Assembly (NCBI GenBank): GCA_030268105.1
Contig: BSDZ01000003.1
Location: 7,154,501-7,218,500 of the forward strand
From: Volvox africanus
Taxonomy: Eukaryota > Chlorophyta > Chlorophyceae > Chlamydomonadales > Volvocaceae
Direction: 5' to 3'
DNA: 64,000 nucleotides
Of this stretch, positions 26,145 through 37,033 are shown one piece after another. Both the position numbers and the translations under genes were made by a program. Positions within the stretch are counted from its first letter, which is position 1; each line of letters starts with the position of its first letter. The notes beneath the pieces were generated by a model. It was not told the DNA's origin. It did no database searches and saw nothing but the letters and a program-made list of their open reading frames with translations.

Positions 26145-29100
26145 ATGGCTTCACCTCGGACCGAGGCGAGCGCTCTGCCTGAGGTTCCGGAAAATGCAAA
26201 CCAACGTAAGCCACTAGCAACACACCGCATGCCCGCTGTCGCGTCCCTCCCATAATTCCCGACCCCACGTCCACGGTTCCGTCCTGTTCTACCACCGGTG
26301 CGTTCGCAAATCCTTGAAAAAGGGATTATTCTTAACATCGCACCCTTTCGAGCTCCCCAAACCTTCCCGCATGTGATCCTCAGACTGCCCTGGAACCTCA
26401 AGTGACCAGGCAGGCAAGTCAGCCGCATGCGCCGGCTGCCCCAACCAGAGCATCTGTGCCACAGCGCCTAAGGGACCCGACCCAGGTGAGCAGGAACCTG
26501 GAGTGCCAAGCCGGACGTTGGGGAGCGAGGCCTAATGCAATACTGGGTCGGAGGGGGCAGGAAATCATTGGCGCGGGTCACAGAAACGGGCGGCTGGCCA
26601 ATAACTTGCTTGAAACCTGCTGGTTTAACATGTGCTGGGGTATTGTTGAGGACGAGTTGAGAAGCCGTGGGAGAGTGGGGAGAACAATGCAGATGGCCTA
26701 GACTGCAGGACAGGCTGTAAGACAAGTGGAGGCTGAGCTGCGGGTTTGTGGCATAGCCAATCCATTTCAATGGTATCTCGTGTTTTATTACTTAAATTCA
26801 ACCCCAACACACGGTGATGTTGCCCCGTGCTTCGTGTTACGTCTTGGCTACAACCTACGTCTTCCCGTGCCAGATATGGCGGCTATTGCGGAACGCATGT
26901 CATCGGTGAAGCACAAGCTGCTAGTGCTATCTGGCAAGGGCGGCGTAGGCAAGAGCACCGTATCGGCCCAATTGGCATTTGCTCTGGCCAGGAGAGGATT
27001 TGAGGTGTGTTTGAGGGCCCAGGGCCCACAGGCATGCGTGGCTGCTACGCTCATATAATGATACATAATCCTTACCTTTGCCAGTTTGAGAAACCCTTAT
27101 TAATTGCATAGTGAGTCCTGCAATTCTGAGAAGCACGAGTTTAAATGTTTCAAGCACCTACAGTCTCATCAGTCCCAGCGCCCACGCAACTTAAACCGCT
27201 GAATCCCAGGTTGGCCTTCTGGACATCGACATCTGCGGCCCTTCCGTGCCTAAGATGCTGGGCCTAGAGGGACAGGAGATACACTCCTCAAACCTGGGTT
27301 GGTCTCCCGTGTACGTGGAAGACAACCTAGCGGTCATGAGCATCGGTAAGAAAGGTGTTCAGCCTGTCAACATGAATATGTCGTGAATGTGTGGGGCACC
27401 TAGTGAAGGGGCGAGGGAAGGCTGGACAAGGGACTGTCGAATAGAAAACGTAAAGAAAGACGAGACCGAATAGCAGTTTTTTGTCTGGACCCGACCTACA
27501 CCGCTACCAGGCACCTGACCGCGTTTCCCTGTATGCAGGCTTCATGCTGCCCAATCCCGATGAGGCGGTCATCTGGCGCGGCCCACGGTGAGGGGTAAAG
27601 ACGGGTCCGTACGGTAGCCATGGAAGCCCTAGACTGCTGGTATTTAGTGCTTGGCAGGAGCCTTGGTAAGCCACGTTTAGGTACACCTAGACAGTGGGAA
27701 GACTGCAGCCTTCGTCTGGTCCGCCGATTACCCGTTAACCACTGCCCTCCGTTTCGCTCGTGGAAAAGAATTGTACTGGATGCCCCGGCACCTCCGCTGT
27801 CCGCCGATCCCCCTGAATGCCCGTAGGAAGAACGGTTTGATCAAACAATTCCTGAAGGACGTGCACTGGGGCCCGCTGGACTATCTAGTTGTGGATGCGC
27901 CACCTGGTACTTCAGACGAGCACATCACGATCGCGCAGTGCCTGCAGGTACGGCAGTATTAACAAGGTGGTTTGGTATCAACAGGTACCGCACTTCAGTA
28001 GGTATACATAAGAGTGACGTCAGATACGGCGATACCAACAGGCAACATGCACTAATGCTTACGGTGCTGCTCGCAAGCACAGCAACGCAATGTGCAGCAC
28101 GTGCCGCTCATATTGATTTGGTACAGGGCGGGCGGGGCTTTCCTGCTGCGGAGATCCGCTCCAGGAACCGGTGTGCCTGCTCAACCAGTTTATTTACTCG
28201 TCGGGTTCATTGATATGAGCATCATCTGATCAGCATTACCTAGTATTATCGAGCCATCGAGTTTCCAATGTTTTGCACCGTTTCTGCATTTGTGTGATTT
28301 TAGCGTCCTATATACATGTGACGCGTTCATGTGGTGCAAGAGGCCGACTTCAAAAGATGAGGTTGACACCTTTCCTGAAGTCGTGACAATGTTGAAACCT
28401 TCCGCTGCCTCCACGCCGTTTCGTTGCTGCTGCTGCTGCTGCTACATGCGTTTTGCGATTTTGATGGTGGTGCGTGTAATGGTGCTGCCGCTGCTGCTAT
28501 TGGCGAAATTTATACTTGCCTCACGTCCCAGAGTGCCGCAATGACCGCTGACGTCTCAGCCGGCGGCACCGGCGCCATCATCGTGACCACGCCGCAAGAT
28601 GTTGCAGTCATCGATGTCCGCAAGGAGGTCAGCTTCTGCCGCAAGGTGGGGCTACCCGTGCTCGGCGTCGTGGAAAATATGGTGGGGCTGATCACGTCCC
28701 TGGAGCGCTGCACTTTCACGGCCACCACGTCCACTGTTGCGGCGAACGGTGGAGCTACTTTTGCTGGTGATGGGTCCCCGGCAAGTACCACCGGTGCTGA
28801 AGTAGACGTGACGTCGCAGGTATTGGCCTTCCTGACGGAGCGCTTTCCGGGGGCATCATTGCGGGTGCGGACGGAGGTGTTCCGAGCGGGGGGCGCAGCG
28901 GATCGTATGTGCGCGGACATGAATGTGGAGTTATTAGGGCGCGTGCCGCTTGACCCGGGGCTGGGTGCGGCGGCGGATGCGGGACAACCGGTGGTGGGTC
29001 TGATGCCGTGTGGGGTGTCTGGCAACCCTGGACCCATGGACACCGCGGCGTCAACAGTCGGTTGCGACGGGGTGGGTTTTGCGTGCCTTCCAGCGCTGCT

Positions 29101-29155
29101 GACGATTGTGGGTAAGGTGGTGGATCGAACCAGGGGGGCGAAGTCATCCAGCTAA
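26145..29155 (+). CDS. NBP35: Cytosolic Fe-S cluster assembly factor NBP35 (NUBP1 family)
   Basis: P-loop scaffold ATPase that assembles [4Fe-4S] clusters for cytosolic and nuclear apoproteins. Exons: 26145-26205, 26384-26485, 26874-27004, 27210-27345, 27539-27587, 27827-27947 and 28532-29155 (407 residues, exact phase). Seen: an N-terminal CX13CX2CX5C ferredoxin-like motif (Cys 22, 36, 39, 45), deviant Walker A GKGGVGKS at about 75-82, [59 protein letters not shown] and VVENMVGL. The C-terminal CPxC cluster ligand of animal and yeast proteins is absent and the segment reads LITSLERC. Known: land-plant NBP35 also lacks that CxxC, so this fits a green-lineage protein. The last exon carries low-complexity inserts and a longer tail than usual. 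Confidence 0.96.
28427..28442. repeat. Short (CTG)n tract in NBP35 intron
   Basis: Five CTG units in the last NBP35 intron, about 90 bp before the final acceptor. Only simple sequence is visible. Confidence 0.7.
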
Positions 29156-30438
29156 AAGGATTTAGGATAATGGGACCGGATTGAGCCCCCCAGGGGGTGC
29201 CTTTGGAAGTTCCTCATGATTTAGTCATGAAGGCCTCCTGCTGACCCGCGTGCTTCACTCTGTTTGGAGTGAATATGAGGTGCGCTTCAGCATGCCTGAC
29301 GGTAGTTTGAAGCCGGTTACGAGGAGCTATACACGCGTGGTTGTGAACTGCACTTTAAAGTGCAAGACGATTGTCGCTTTGGAATGCAGCTATCAGGTGC
29401 TTGTTGATCCCGACGCATGGATATTGTCGTTTTAGTAGCTCCGTATGCGGTACCTTGCAAACAATTTTTGCACTAGGCAGCAGATCTATAGATACATCAC
29501 AGATAACCAAGCACGTGAAGCCGTGGTTATGTATGACTAGGAGTCAGAACAGTTGGCTTAAGCGGGCATACACAAATATGTCTTAACGCAGTTCCTCGGT
29601 CACTCAAGCACTCAAGCAATTTCTTCTCGACAAGGTGTTGCGCTCGGGGCTTTCAGCAGGGGCATGGAAACCTTGAGAAAGGCGACGCTTAACCTTAAAT
29701 AGGTTGTGAGGTCCTGGTCCCGATGGCAGGTTGCTGTAGTAGACAACTCGAATAGTCGGAGCAATCTACCCTCCTACCGGTATCCTTCTGATTCTGCCCA
29801 TACCTACCGACATTGTTCTGCCTATGTTCAGACCCACCCTGCGGCCCCACCTATCTGGACCTTCTAGGAGTTTTTAATGAGTTCTCGAGCCCCTCACCCA
29901 GTCGAATACCAGGGAAGTCCGATCTCATGGGAAGGACCGCGCTAAAATAAACACGTTACAGCGTGCGGGTTTCCGATTGCCTGGAACCCAACGGCCTGCC
30001 AGACCTGTCATGTAAAGCTAAAGGCCCGGCCACGCTCATCCTTATATTCCGCAGCCGCTCGATCATCCTCAGGTCCGCTCATGTTCGGGTCCTCAATAAC
30101 ACCACCTTATGGTCATGGTCTGAACCACAGGCCGAGGCAAGTCGGTGTCTCCAAAGATTTCCAAGCCGTGCATTCCAGCATAATGCATATTCCGTTGCAG
30201 CTAAATCGCCACTTCGTGACAAAATAGTGGCAGTTACTGCAATCTTCCCAACCTCAAAATGCGAACTGGCGAACCCCACAATGGAATAATACCACCAAGT
30301 TGCAGGCTGAAAACTACAGCTTCTCCATCTGTTCTGGTGGTCTGCAACCAGTCCATCGCTGACTGGTTGTGTGGGATGCTCGCCGCCGCGAGCTGGTCCA
30401 GCCGGAGGACGATAGGTCGTTCCTAATATTAACAGCAC
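29156..30438. other. Convergent intergenic region NBP35 / bS16c
   Basis: Holds the 3' UTRs of both neighbours. An open frame at 29963-30289 (plus) with a minus-strand counterpart has no recognisable domain. Nothing else is supported. Confidence 0.4.
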
Positions 30439-30834
30439 TTAAAGCTTAACGGCATCTTTAGGCACCACCACAACCGCCTTTGGCTCCATTACATATGCCT
30501 TCCTGAGCAGGTTCTCCACGGTCTCAGACGGCAGAGCACCCTTGGCCAGCCACTCCTTGATTGCCGGAGCGTTCAGATTGGTCTCCTTCTTCAAGGGGTC
30601 ATACCAGCCCAGGTACTCCAGCGGCTCTCCATCCCTGCGCTTCTTGCTGTCGATTGCCACCAGACGGTAGAACGGCAACTTCTTGCGGCCAAAGCGCTGG
30701 AAACGCAAGGCCACACGGTTCTCAATCACGGTGGCCACGCGAGCTGGCCTAGCAGTGGACACACGAGTGGCAGTGAACGGCTTCACGCTGCCGGTGAAAG
30801 CCTTGGAGGACAGCGCCTGCATTGTCGCTGTCAC
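30439..30834 (-). CDS. Plastid 30S ribosomal protein bS16c, nuclear encoded
   Basis: Small-subunit assembly protein of bacterial type, acting in the chloroplast ribosome. It is a single uninterrupted CDS of 131 residues. Seen: a Ser/Thr/Ala/Arg-rich leader of about 37 residues ([20 protein letters not shown] and onward), typical of a plastid transit peptide. The conserved bS16 core follows: [38 protein letters not shown] and [16 protein letters not shown]. Known: rps16 has left the plastid genome in many green algae and is replaced by a nuclear copy; dual targeting to mitochondria is possible. A second ATG four codons in could also serve as start. The absence of introns in the CDS contrasts with every other complete gene here. 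Confidence 0.95.
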   Translation of the reverse strand: MTATMQALSSKAFTGSVKPFTATRVSTARPARVATVIENRVALRFQRFGRKKLPFYRLVAIDSKKRRDGEPLEYLGWYDPLKKETNLNAPAIKEWLAKGALPSETVENLLRKAYVMEPKAVVVVPKDAVKL

Positions 30835-31105
30835 ACCCTAGAAATGTGTAATAATTATATTGTGAATAATTGTGGCAGCAGATGGAAACATGCCGGTCGA
30901 CAAGTAGAGTATCACAGCCAAGAGAGTCTAGATGGGCCCAACGGCCCCAACCATACTGAGTGTCGTCCCAAGGATCCGTACGCCCTTCGTAATATGACAT
31001 AGATGATAGTTTGCTTTCACGACTTAACTTGCTTACGGGGAGTTTACATTGTTTTGCGATACTGCACCAGTGACCCTTACCTCCTTAGTGCTCCAAGCTT
31101 TGGAC
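30835..31105. promoter_or_regulatory. Divergent promoter region bS16c / CDK20-like kinase
   Basis: Start codons of two oppositely oriented genes lie 271 bp apart. I see no defined box that I can support. The role is inferred from geometry. Confidence 0.45.
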
Positions 31106-33551
31106 ATGCCTTCTACGCTACAAGGAACATTCTACACTTACAGACCTATCCGTCGGCTTGGTCAAGGGGCTTTTGGCGAGGTGTGTGAAGAGCTATTTTC
31201 AGGCCAACATTTCTGCCGTTTCTCTTTGAGCAATTTTTGACCGTGCAAATGCCGGACTGTATAGGTGTCTCTTGCTTCCGTTCTGGAGACGGGTGACGTC
31301 GTTGCTCTAAAGCGGATCCACATCCGCAACACCACTGGAATACCTGATGTTGTCGTACGGGAGATTAAGGCCCTGCAAAGCGTGTCGCACCCAAATGTGG
31401 TTGCCTTGTTGGACGTCTTCCCTAAGGTGCGCAGCGGACTTGGTCCACATTTGGCACCCCATCCTGCGGGAGCAAAATGGCAAGCCTTGCTCCCCGATTC
31501 CGTAGTATCTCTTGGTATTTAGCCGTTGAGGTGCAATTGCACTACATTATCTTGTTCCCCCTCTGTCTGCTATCCTGGTCACACCACTAATGTCCTTCTC
31601 ATTAGCAGGAACACTCCTTTCGCCTATTCCAGCTCCACAGTCCCCTACCGTTTTATTGTCCCCTTCCTCGTTGTCACCACCGTATCTATCCTAGGGTCAG
31701 GCCATATACCTAGTTCAGGAGTACTGCACAACGGACCTTGCAGCTTTGTTGAGGCGACTGCCCGCCCCCCCGCCGGAGAGTGTCGCTAAGGGCCTGATGC
31801 TGCAGCTTTGCAGGGGCCTAGAGGCTCTGCATGCCGAGGGTGAGGTTTGGCTACGCTCCCAGAGTCTTTCGCTTCTGAGACCGGATACTGTCATATATGA
31901 CCGGTATAGAGCTCTCGACCTCGCACTGAATGACAATTTACTTTAAAGGTAAAGTATCTCGTTCCGAACTGGGTCCTGTTCTTCATTCCCCGGGTTGAGT
32001 TCACAGGCCTTATGCACCGCGACGTTAAACCGAGCAACACGCTATTATCTGCCTCCGCCGGGGCGGCAAAGCTGGCGGATTGCGGACTGGCAAGACCTCT
32101 GGATGGTGGCGAGCGGCCGGCCTATACACATGCCGTCGCCACGCGCTGGTATCGGGCTCCGGAGCTACTGTACGGCGCAAGGGCATACGGTTCTGCGGTG
32201 GACATCTGGGCGTTGGGCCTGGTTTTTGCAGAACTCTTGGGTAAGACGGCAATGACCGAATACATACTCTGAATCTAGCCCCTCTTCTCGCTGCACGTTG
32301 CCTTCCTATGCTTTGATGACGCTGTTCCTTACCAACACACCTCATGTCACTGGCCGGCTAACGTACTAACCTTTCCTCTTTTAAACTAGGCCCTTGGGCC
32401 TTGTTCTGTATGCCCTGTGTTTGTGGCATGCTGCTTACGACGTAATCGCCAGCCTTCTTGCGTCCGATGTCTTCTTAGAGAAAATATTTTTTATCAGGTC
32501 AGCGTAAGTCCAACGGTACTCCCTTCCCTTAATGTTTCCTTGCGTCCGTAAAGGCTTGGCACCGCTGATTCCGGGCGATAATGACATCGATCAGCTGGGG
32601 CGCGTCATTTCCACCCTAGGCTCCATGGAGCCCGTATGGCCAGGGGTGCGGGAGTTGCCAGACTGGGGAAAGATTGCCTTCCCACATGCGGAGCCGGTGC
32701 CATTGGCTCAACTATTGCCTGGCGCAAGTGTGCCCGCGCTGAATTTTCTGGCGCGCTTCCTGCGGTGGGTTAGGGTCATCAAACGAAGCGCGAAGAGCAG
32801 GCTGACGCGCGCGCACAGATCGAATTTCACCACTTTTAGGATCGGAGGCAAAGTCACGAACGTGACACGGCATCAATCTTCGTTTTTTGCGGCAAGGTTT
32901 AGGTGTGTTGGCTGTGTTGCACGCGATCTGTCGCAGATGGGTACCGCGCCAGGCCCTGTTAAACTCTCGTCCTGCATAGTCCATTATTGGCCTCCATGCA
33001 TGGGAAGAGACACCAACCATGAAATTTGGGGTACAGATCTCGGCCCAGGAATGACGGGGGAACGGCCTCGAACCAGGATTTCGGCCCTGGTCAGGACTAC
33101 GGGTTCCTTAGGGGGTTCTGTCCAGGACCGCTCATCAATCCCCCTCCAGGACCATTGATCCCCTCCCATGTGCATGTCTGACATGCAACGCACGTGTGTA
33201 TGGAACTCGGGTGGCAGGTATGACCCCGCGCAACGCATAACCGCCGCAGAGGCAGTCCGTAGTGACTATCTTAACCGTCAATCGCCTCTCCCTGCTGATG
33301 AAGCGGAAATCTCACAGTGGCTGCTAAAAACGCTGGAGGAGGTGGATGCGGCAGGCGCAGCACTTAAGGCAGCGGCAGCAGCAGTCGTGGCGGCGGGCAA
33401 GGGTCCAACTCCCCAAGCGGTTCAAGTCCAGCAGCAGCACCCGGTGGACAACCAGCAGCAACAACAGCAGCAACCGCAGCGGGCAGACTTGATGCGACAG
33501 GCGCTGCAACCGGAACTGCCGGTTTGTTGGAATTCCCTTCCCCTGGCGTGA
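31106..33551 (+). CDS. CDK20/CCRK-like protein kinase (LF2-type cilium-length kinase)
   Basis: CMGC-group Ser/Thr kinase. Exons: 31106-31180, 31265-31426, 31695-31839, 32007-32240, 32554-32764 and 33218-33551 (386 residues, exact phase). Seen: Gly-rich loop GQGAFGEV, catalytic Lys41 in [41 protein letters not shown] with Asp133, [20 protein letters not shown] in the activation loop, and [19 protein letters not shown], all close to CDK20. The magnesium motif is Asp152-Cys-Gly instead of DFG. After the kinase core comes an Ala-rich and Gln-rich tail ending at [10 protein letters not shown]. Known: CCRK/CDK20 and Chlamydomonas LF2 control ciliary length by phosphorylating ICK/LF4-type kinases. 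The assignment to this subfamily is an inference from the motif matches. The acceptor before exon 5 ends in AAG and is the least sure junction. Confidence 0.88.
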
Positions 33552-36500
33552 GAGGCTAAGTAGAGGATGCATAGCGCAGCGGAGTGACCTACATAGGCTC
33601 TGGTGTCTTGGGGAGATGACATGCCGCAGTGCAGGGGTGAAGGCGAGGGGTTTGTCCACTCCATTCAGTGTAGAGCGTTTAGAGGATGGCATGGAGCGAG
33701 ACGGCCGCTCCGATGTGGACGCCTCCTGCCCTGCGGCTGTCTTGCTCTGATGCGGCCGTCCTCTAAACATTCTACACCGAACGGAGTGGACAAAACCCTC
33801 GCTGAGTGATGAGGTAATGCTGTACAGGGCCGTAGCCATAGCCGTAGCCTGAAGCGGTTGAAGAATGAAATCCCCACACAGCGTTGAGGTGTAAATCTAT
33901 CCCAGCGGGTCAGCAGCGGAAGCAGCGGCAGAAACCAGGTGATAGCCAACACGCAGTGCTTGTGACGGCGTTGGCTTTCCTTGCTCCTTGGCCGTCTGGA
34001 CTACCCGATTGTTCTACTGACATCATGGAGCACTGTTACCATTCGCACATCTTGTCAGCGTTGCGATCTACATTCGTCCAGGCCTATGTTGCCTTATGGC
34101 GCGGGTGCTGCCAGGTGAGGTTGCATTACACGCGTTTCGGTGCCACAAGAGGCGCAGCCAGGGTTACTGTTGTTGCTGCTGCTTCGATAGCCGCAGCGCC
34201 CGAGTGTGGTGGGCGAATGTTGCATGATGGGCATCGGTTCAGAATTCCCGCGCTAATAGTTGGCTGAGGCCGGAAGCTTTCAGGGGCGATCCATCGGCAC
34301 ATGGTATATAACTAGTTTGCCCAATCCCACCTCTCGCCGGCGTGCAGGCCTCATGGACCGACTGGGAACCTGGGGAGCCCAACCCAAGCCCCTTACACAT
34401 AGTAAGCAGTAATTAGAGTGGGGGCTGAACGCGCACTCGGGCTGACGCACACATCAGTGGTGGTGTCAAAAGACACACTGATTCATAGCACCGATGTGGT
34501 AATACGTCACAACGCAATATGCAGGTGCGCGTTGAAGATGCAACGCGGGCGCAATACCGCAGGATTTGCAAAGTTCATTGCTCGTTACCGCATGCGACCC
34601 AGCGTGTAATGAGCGATAGACTTAGTAACTTCGTGACACGCCGGGTCCCATGCGGTCCGCCGTTCGTCATGTGGGGCCTCATGGGCCGAATGTGACATCG
34701 GTGAATGACAATGTGGGCATGCTGCTGCTGTGTTCCGTACTCATGCGGTCGTCGATGTATGTGACAAGGTTTGTAGTTGACTGTTCTTGCGGTCCTGGGG
34801 GCCGTGTACTTGGTCTGTGGACGCTGTTGTTTAACACAGCGTTTGGTTTGTGGACTCTGTGGATGCTGCTGTTTGAACACGGACTCCGCTGCAGTGGTCC
34901 TGGCACGGGGAAGACGAAAGAATCACTCTTGACACCATGTTTCCTATGGCCGTGTAGACATGTATTGCCTAAGCCAACGCCTGCAATCAAAAACTGAAGT
35001 TGAGCTATGTCAGCCAGTCTTCTCGGCTTTGAAGGGCTGCGTGGGTATGGAAGGACATTGGTGTATGCCCGGACAAAAAAAGATGGAAAGGGTGATGGGA
35101 TCAGGTTTATCAAAACCCGGCTTTGGCACCAGGGTGGGGAAAGGGGAGGATCAGTTGATCGTTTAGTACAGTTTTCGAAGTAATTGGAAACATTTCGAAA
35201 GGGTCCATTATTCCTGTTACGGCAATCGTTGTTAACCAGGCAGGTCCGACCCACTGGTAATCCCACTGGTAAGGAAATGACAGCATGCAGCCATACTCTG
35301 CAACGTTAGGGCGATGACAACCATGAACCCTATGGTGCGCATTGCAACAGGTGGTTCACAGCTGGAGTTTTGGTCATGTTTTGTCAGACGTCCAGAGTCA
35401 CGCCTGTCATGGTCCTGAGGCATCGCAAGGAAGCAACATACGTCAATAATACTGTATGGTGCTGACAGTATTAACAAAGCACCATACCGCCTTCTGAGCG
35501 CCTTAGGAAGGGGGGGACAACCAATCGGTATGTTAAGCATGTGAGGAGCCCCAAATCGGCCTAATAAGCTGCATATCCTGTAACTGTCCCCAAACCAGAC
35601 ACCAGAGATGCCTGAGGAACATGAATGCCTCCAGGAATCTCAACAGGTGGGGAACAAAGGGGAGGAAGATGCCTGGATCCCAAAGGGGGTCGCTCACCTA
35701 AGCTCATGACATGGGAAGCGCGGCTCAGCCGAAAGCAATTTATCTTCCCTGCCTCCTGTTGTACCCCTGTTCGCTTGTGGTCGTGCTTGTGGTCCCGACG
35801 CTCGGGAAGGTAATGCGAGGTTTCCCGCTGCTGAACGCATCGTGAAAACATCTCCGCTCCTGCGGGCACGCCCTGCAGGGTCCCGTCACCCTAAGAACCA
35901 GGCCAAACCACTGCCATAGTTGTTGTAAATAAATGGATTCCCGACTTGCTGCCCTCCATTGTTCGCGGCTCTTTTGAATGCTTTCATTTTTACGCAGAAT
36001 TTCTGCGCTTGGAACGGCTTCCGGTCTCAACTCTCAACCCTGACATCTAAAGTCCCGGCATGAGTTGTCCAAGCGAAGCAACTTTCCTAAAAACAACATT
36101 ACTCGCAACAATAACTTTATTGAATTATGAATTACAGGTTAAAAAATGGAGCACGCGCTAATAGAGGAACTTGTAACTAAGTTGCTTACAAACACACCAG
36201 AAAGAAATGAAAGTGATAATTCTACAGATAGTTGTAGTGTAAGACCGTTCACGTTCCGATAATTATGACGTTCGGAGATGTCCGAACCGTACTGCCAGCC
36301 AGTTTGTCTCGGCACCACCACAACCTACCATAGCAGCTGCATATCCATAGCGCTAAAGATTCAAACAGTGCAAATGGATTGCTTCTGAAATTTGCGGACT
36401 GCCGTGCCCCTGTTTCCAAGCTGCATAGCTGGCAGTGCAAGCATAATGTCTGCAGTTGACTGCAAGACCCCAACTTCAACTTTCAGCTCAGAAGATTTAA

Positions 36501-37033
36501 CTCTTCTCGAGGTTCTGTCCGGTAATAAGGATATAGGACCTGCATGATGGTACATATGGCAGACCAATTTGCATTCCTGCAAAACCGTCCCATGCCTACC
36601 AAACTTAGGTAGAACGAAAGGCTTTGGAGCATGTCGCTGGCTATAGTAGTCTCGCACTGGCAAGTGCACTTTTTGGGTATGCCATCTAGAACGCCTCGCG
36701 CCAGCTCGGCCACCGCATGAGGTGGAGCCGGCGTCGTACAGTATCATGTCTTGATGCGAGTACACCTCTTTGCGCGGGTCTAACAAATTCCTAACCTGTT
36801 AATTCATCCGCTCACCAATTCTCGCCCAATTTTTGAAGACGCATCTGTGCACATATTCGTTTACACAAGGCAAGTTCTCATAAGCAATTCTTGACCTGAA
36901 TATTTAAAAGCTTTGTGCATATTGGCTTCCGCACGGTTATCGTTGGCAGCCTATGCAACAGAGGCAATTTGAGAACGAACAGGCCCGCACGGGTCATCAC
37001 CAGTCGTAAAGGGCTCTGTCCGATCCGGGTCCG
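33552..37033. other. Gene-poor 3.5 kb stretch
   Basis: Contains the inverted repeat at 33643-33802 and a long minus-strand frame at 34679-35266 (195 codons, Ser/Pro-rich, no domain recognised). Imperfect direct repeats at about 34805-34880 share a GTGGAC...CTGTTT pattern. The frame could be chance or transposon debris, and no splice structure supports it. Nothing else is identified. Confidence 0.35.
33643..33802. repeat. Imperfect inverted repeat, hairpin-forming, 47 bp arms
   Basis: Arms 33643-33689 and 33756-33802 are inverse complements with a handful of mismatches. Both carry GTCCACTCC and GTTTAGAGGA cores, and the spacer is about 66 bp. It sits roughly 90-250 bp after the CDK20-like stop and is probably in its 3' UTR or just beyond. 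It could be a miRNA-type precursor, a small MITE or a transcription-end structure. Confidence 0.7.

Noticed and set aside
33000..33180. Possible tRNA-like segment (GGTTCGAGGCC on the minus strand)
   Set aside because: No matching acceptor and anticodon arms could be paired; it lies in a kinase intron.
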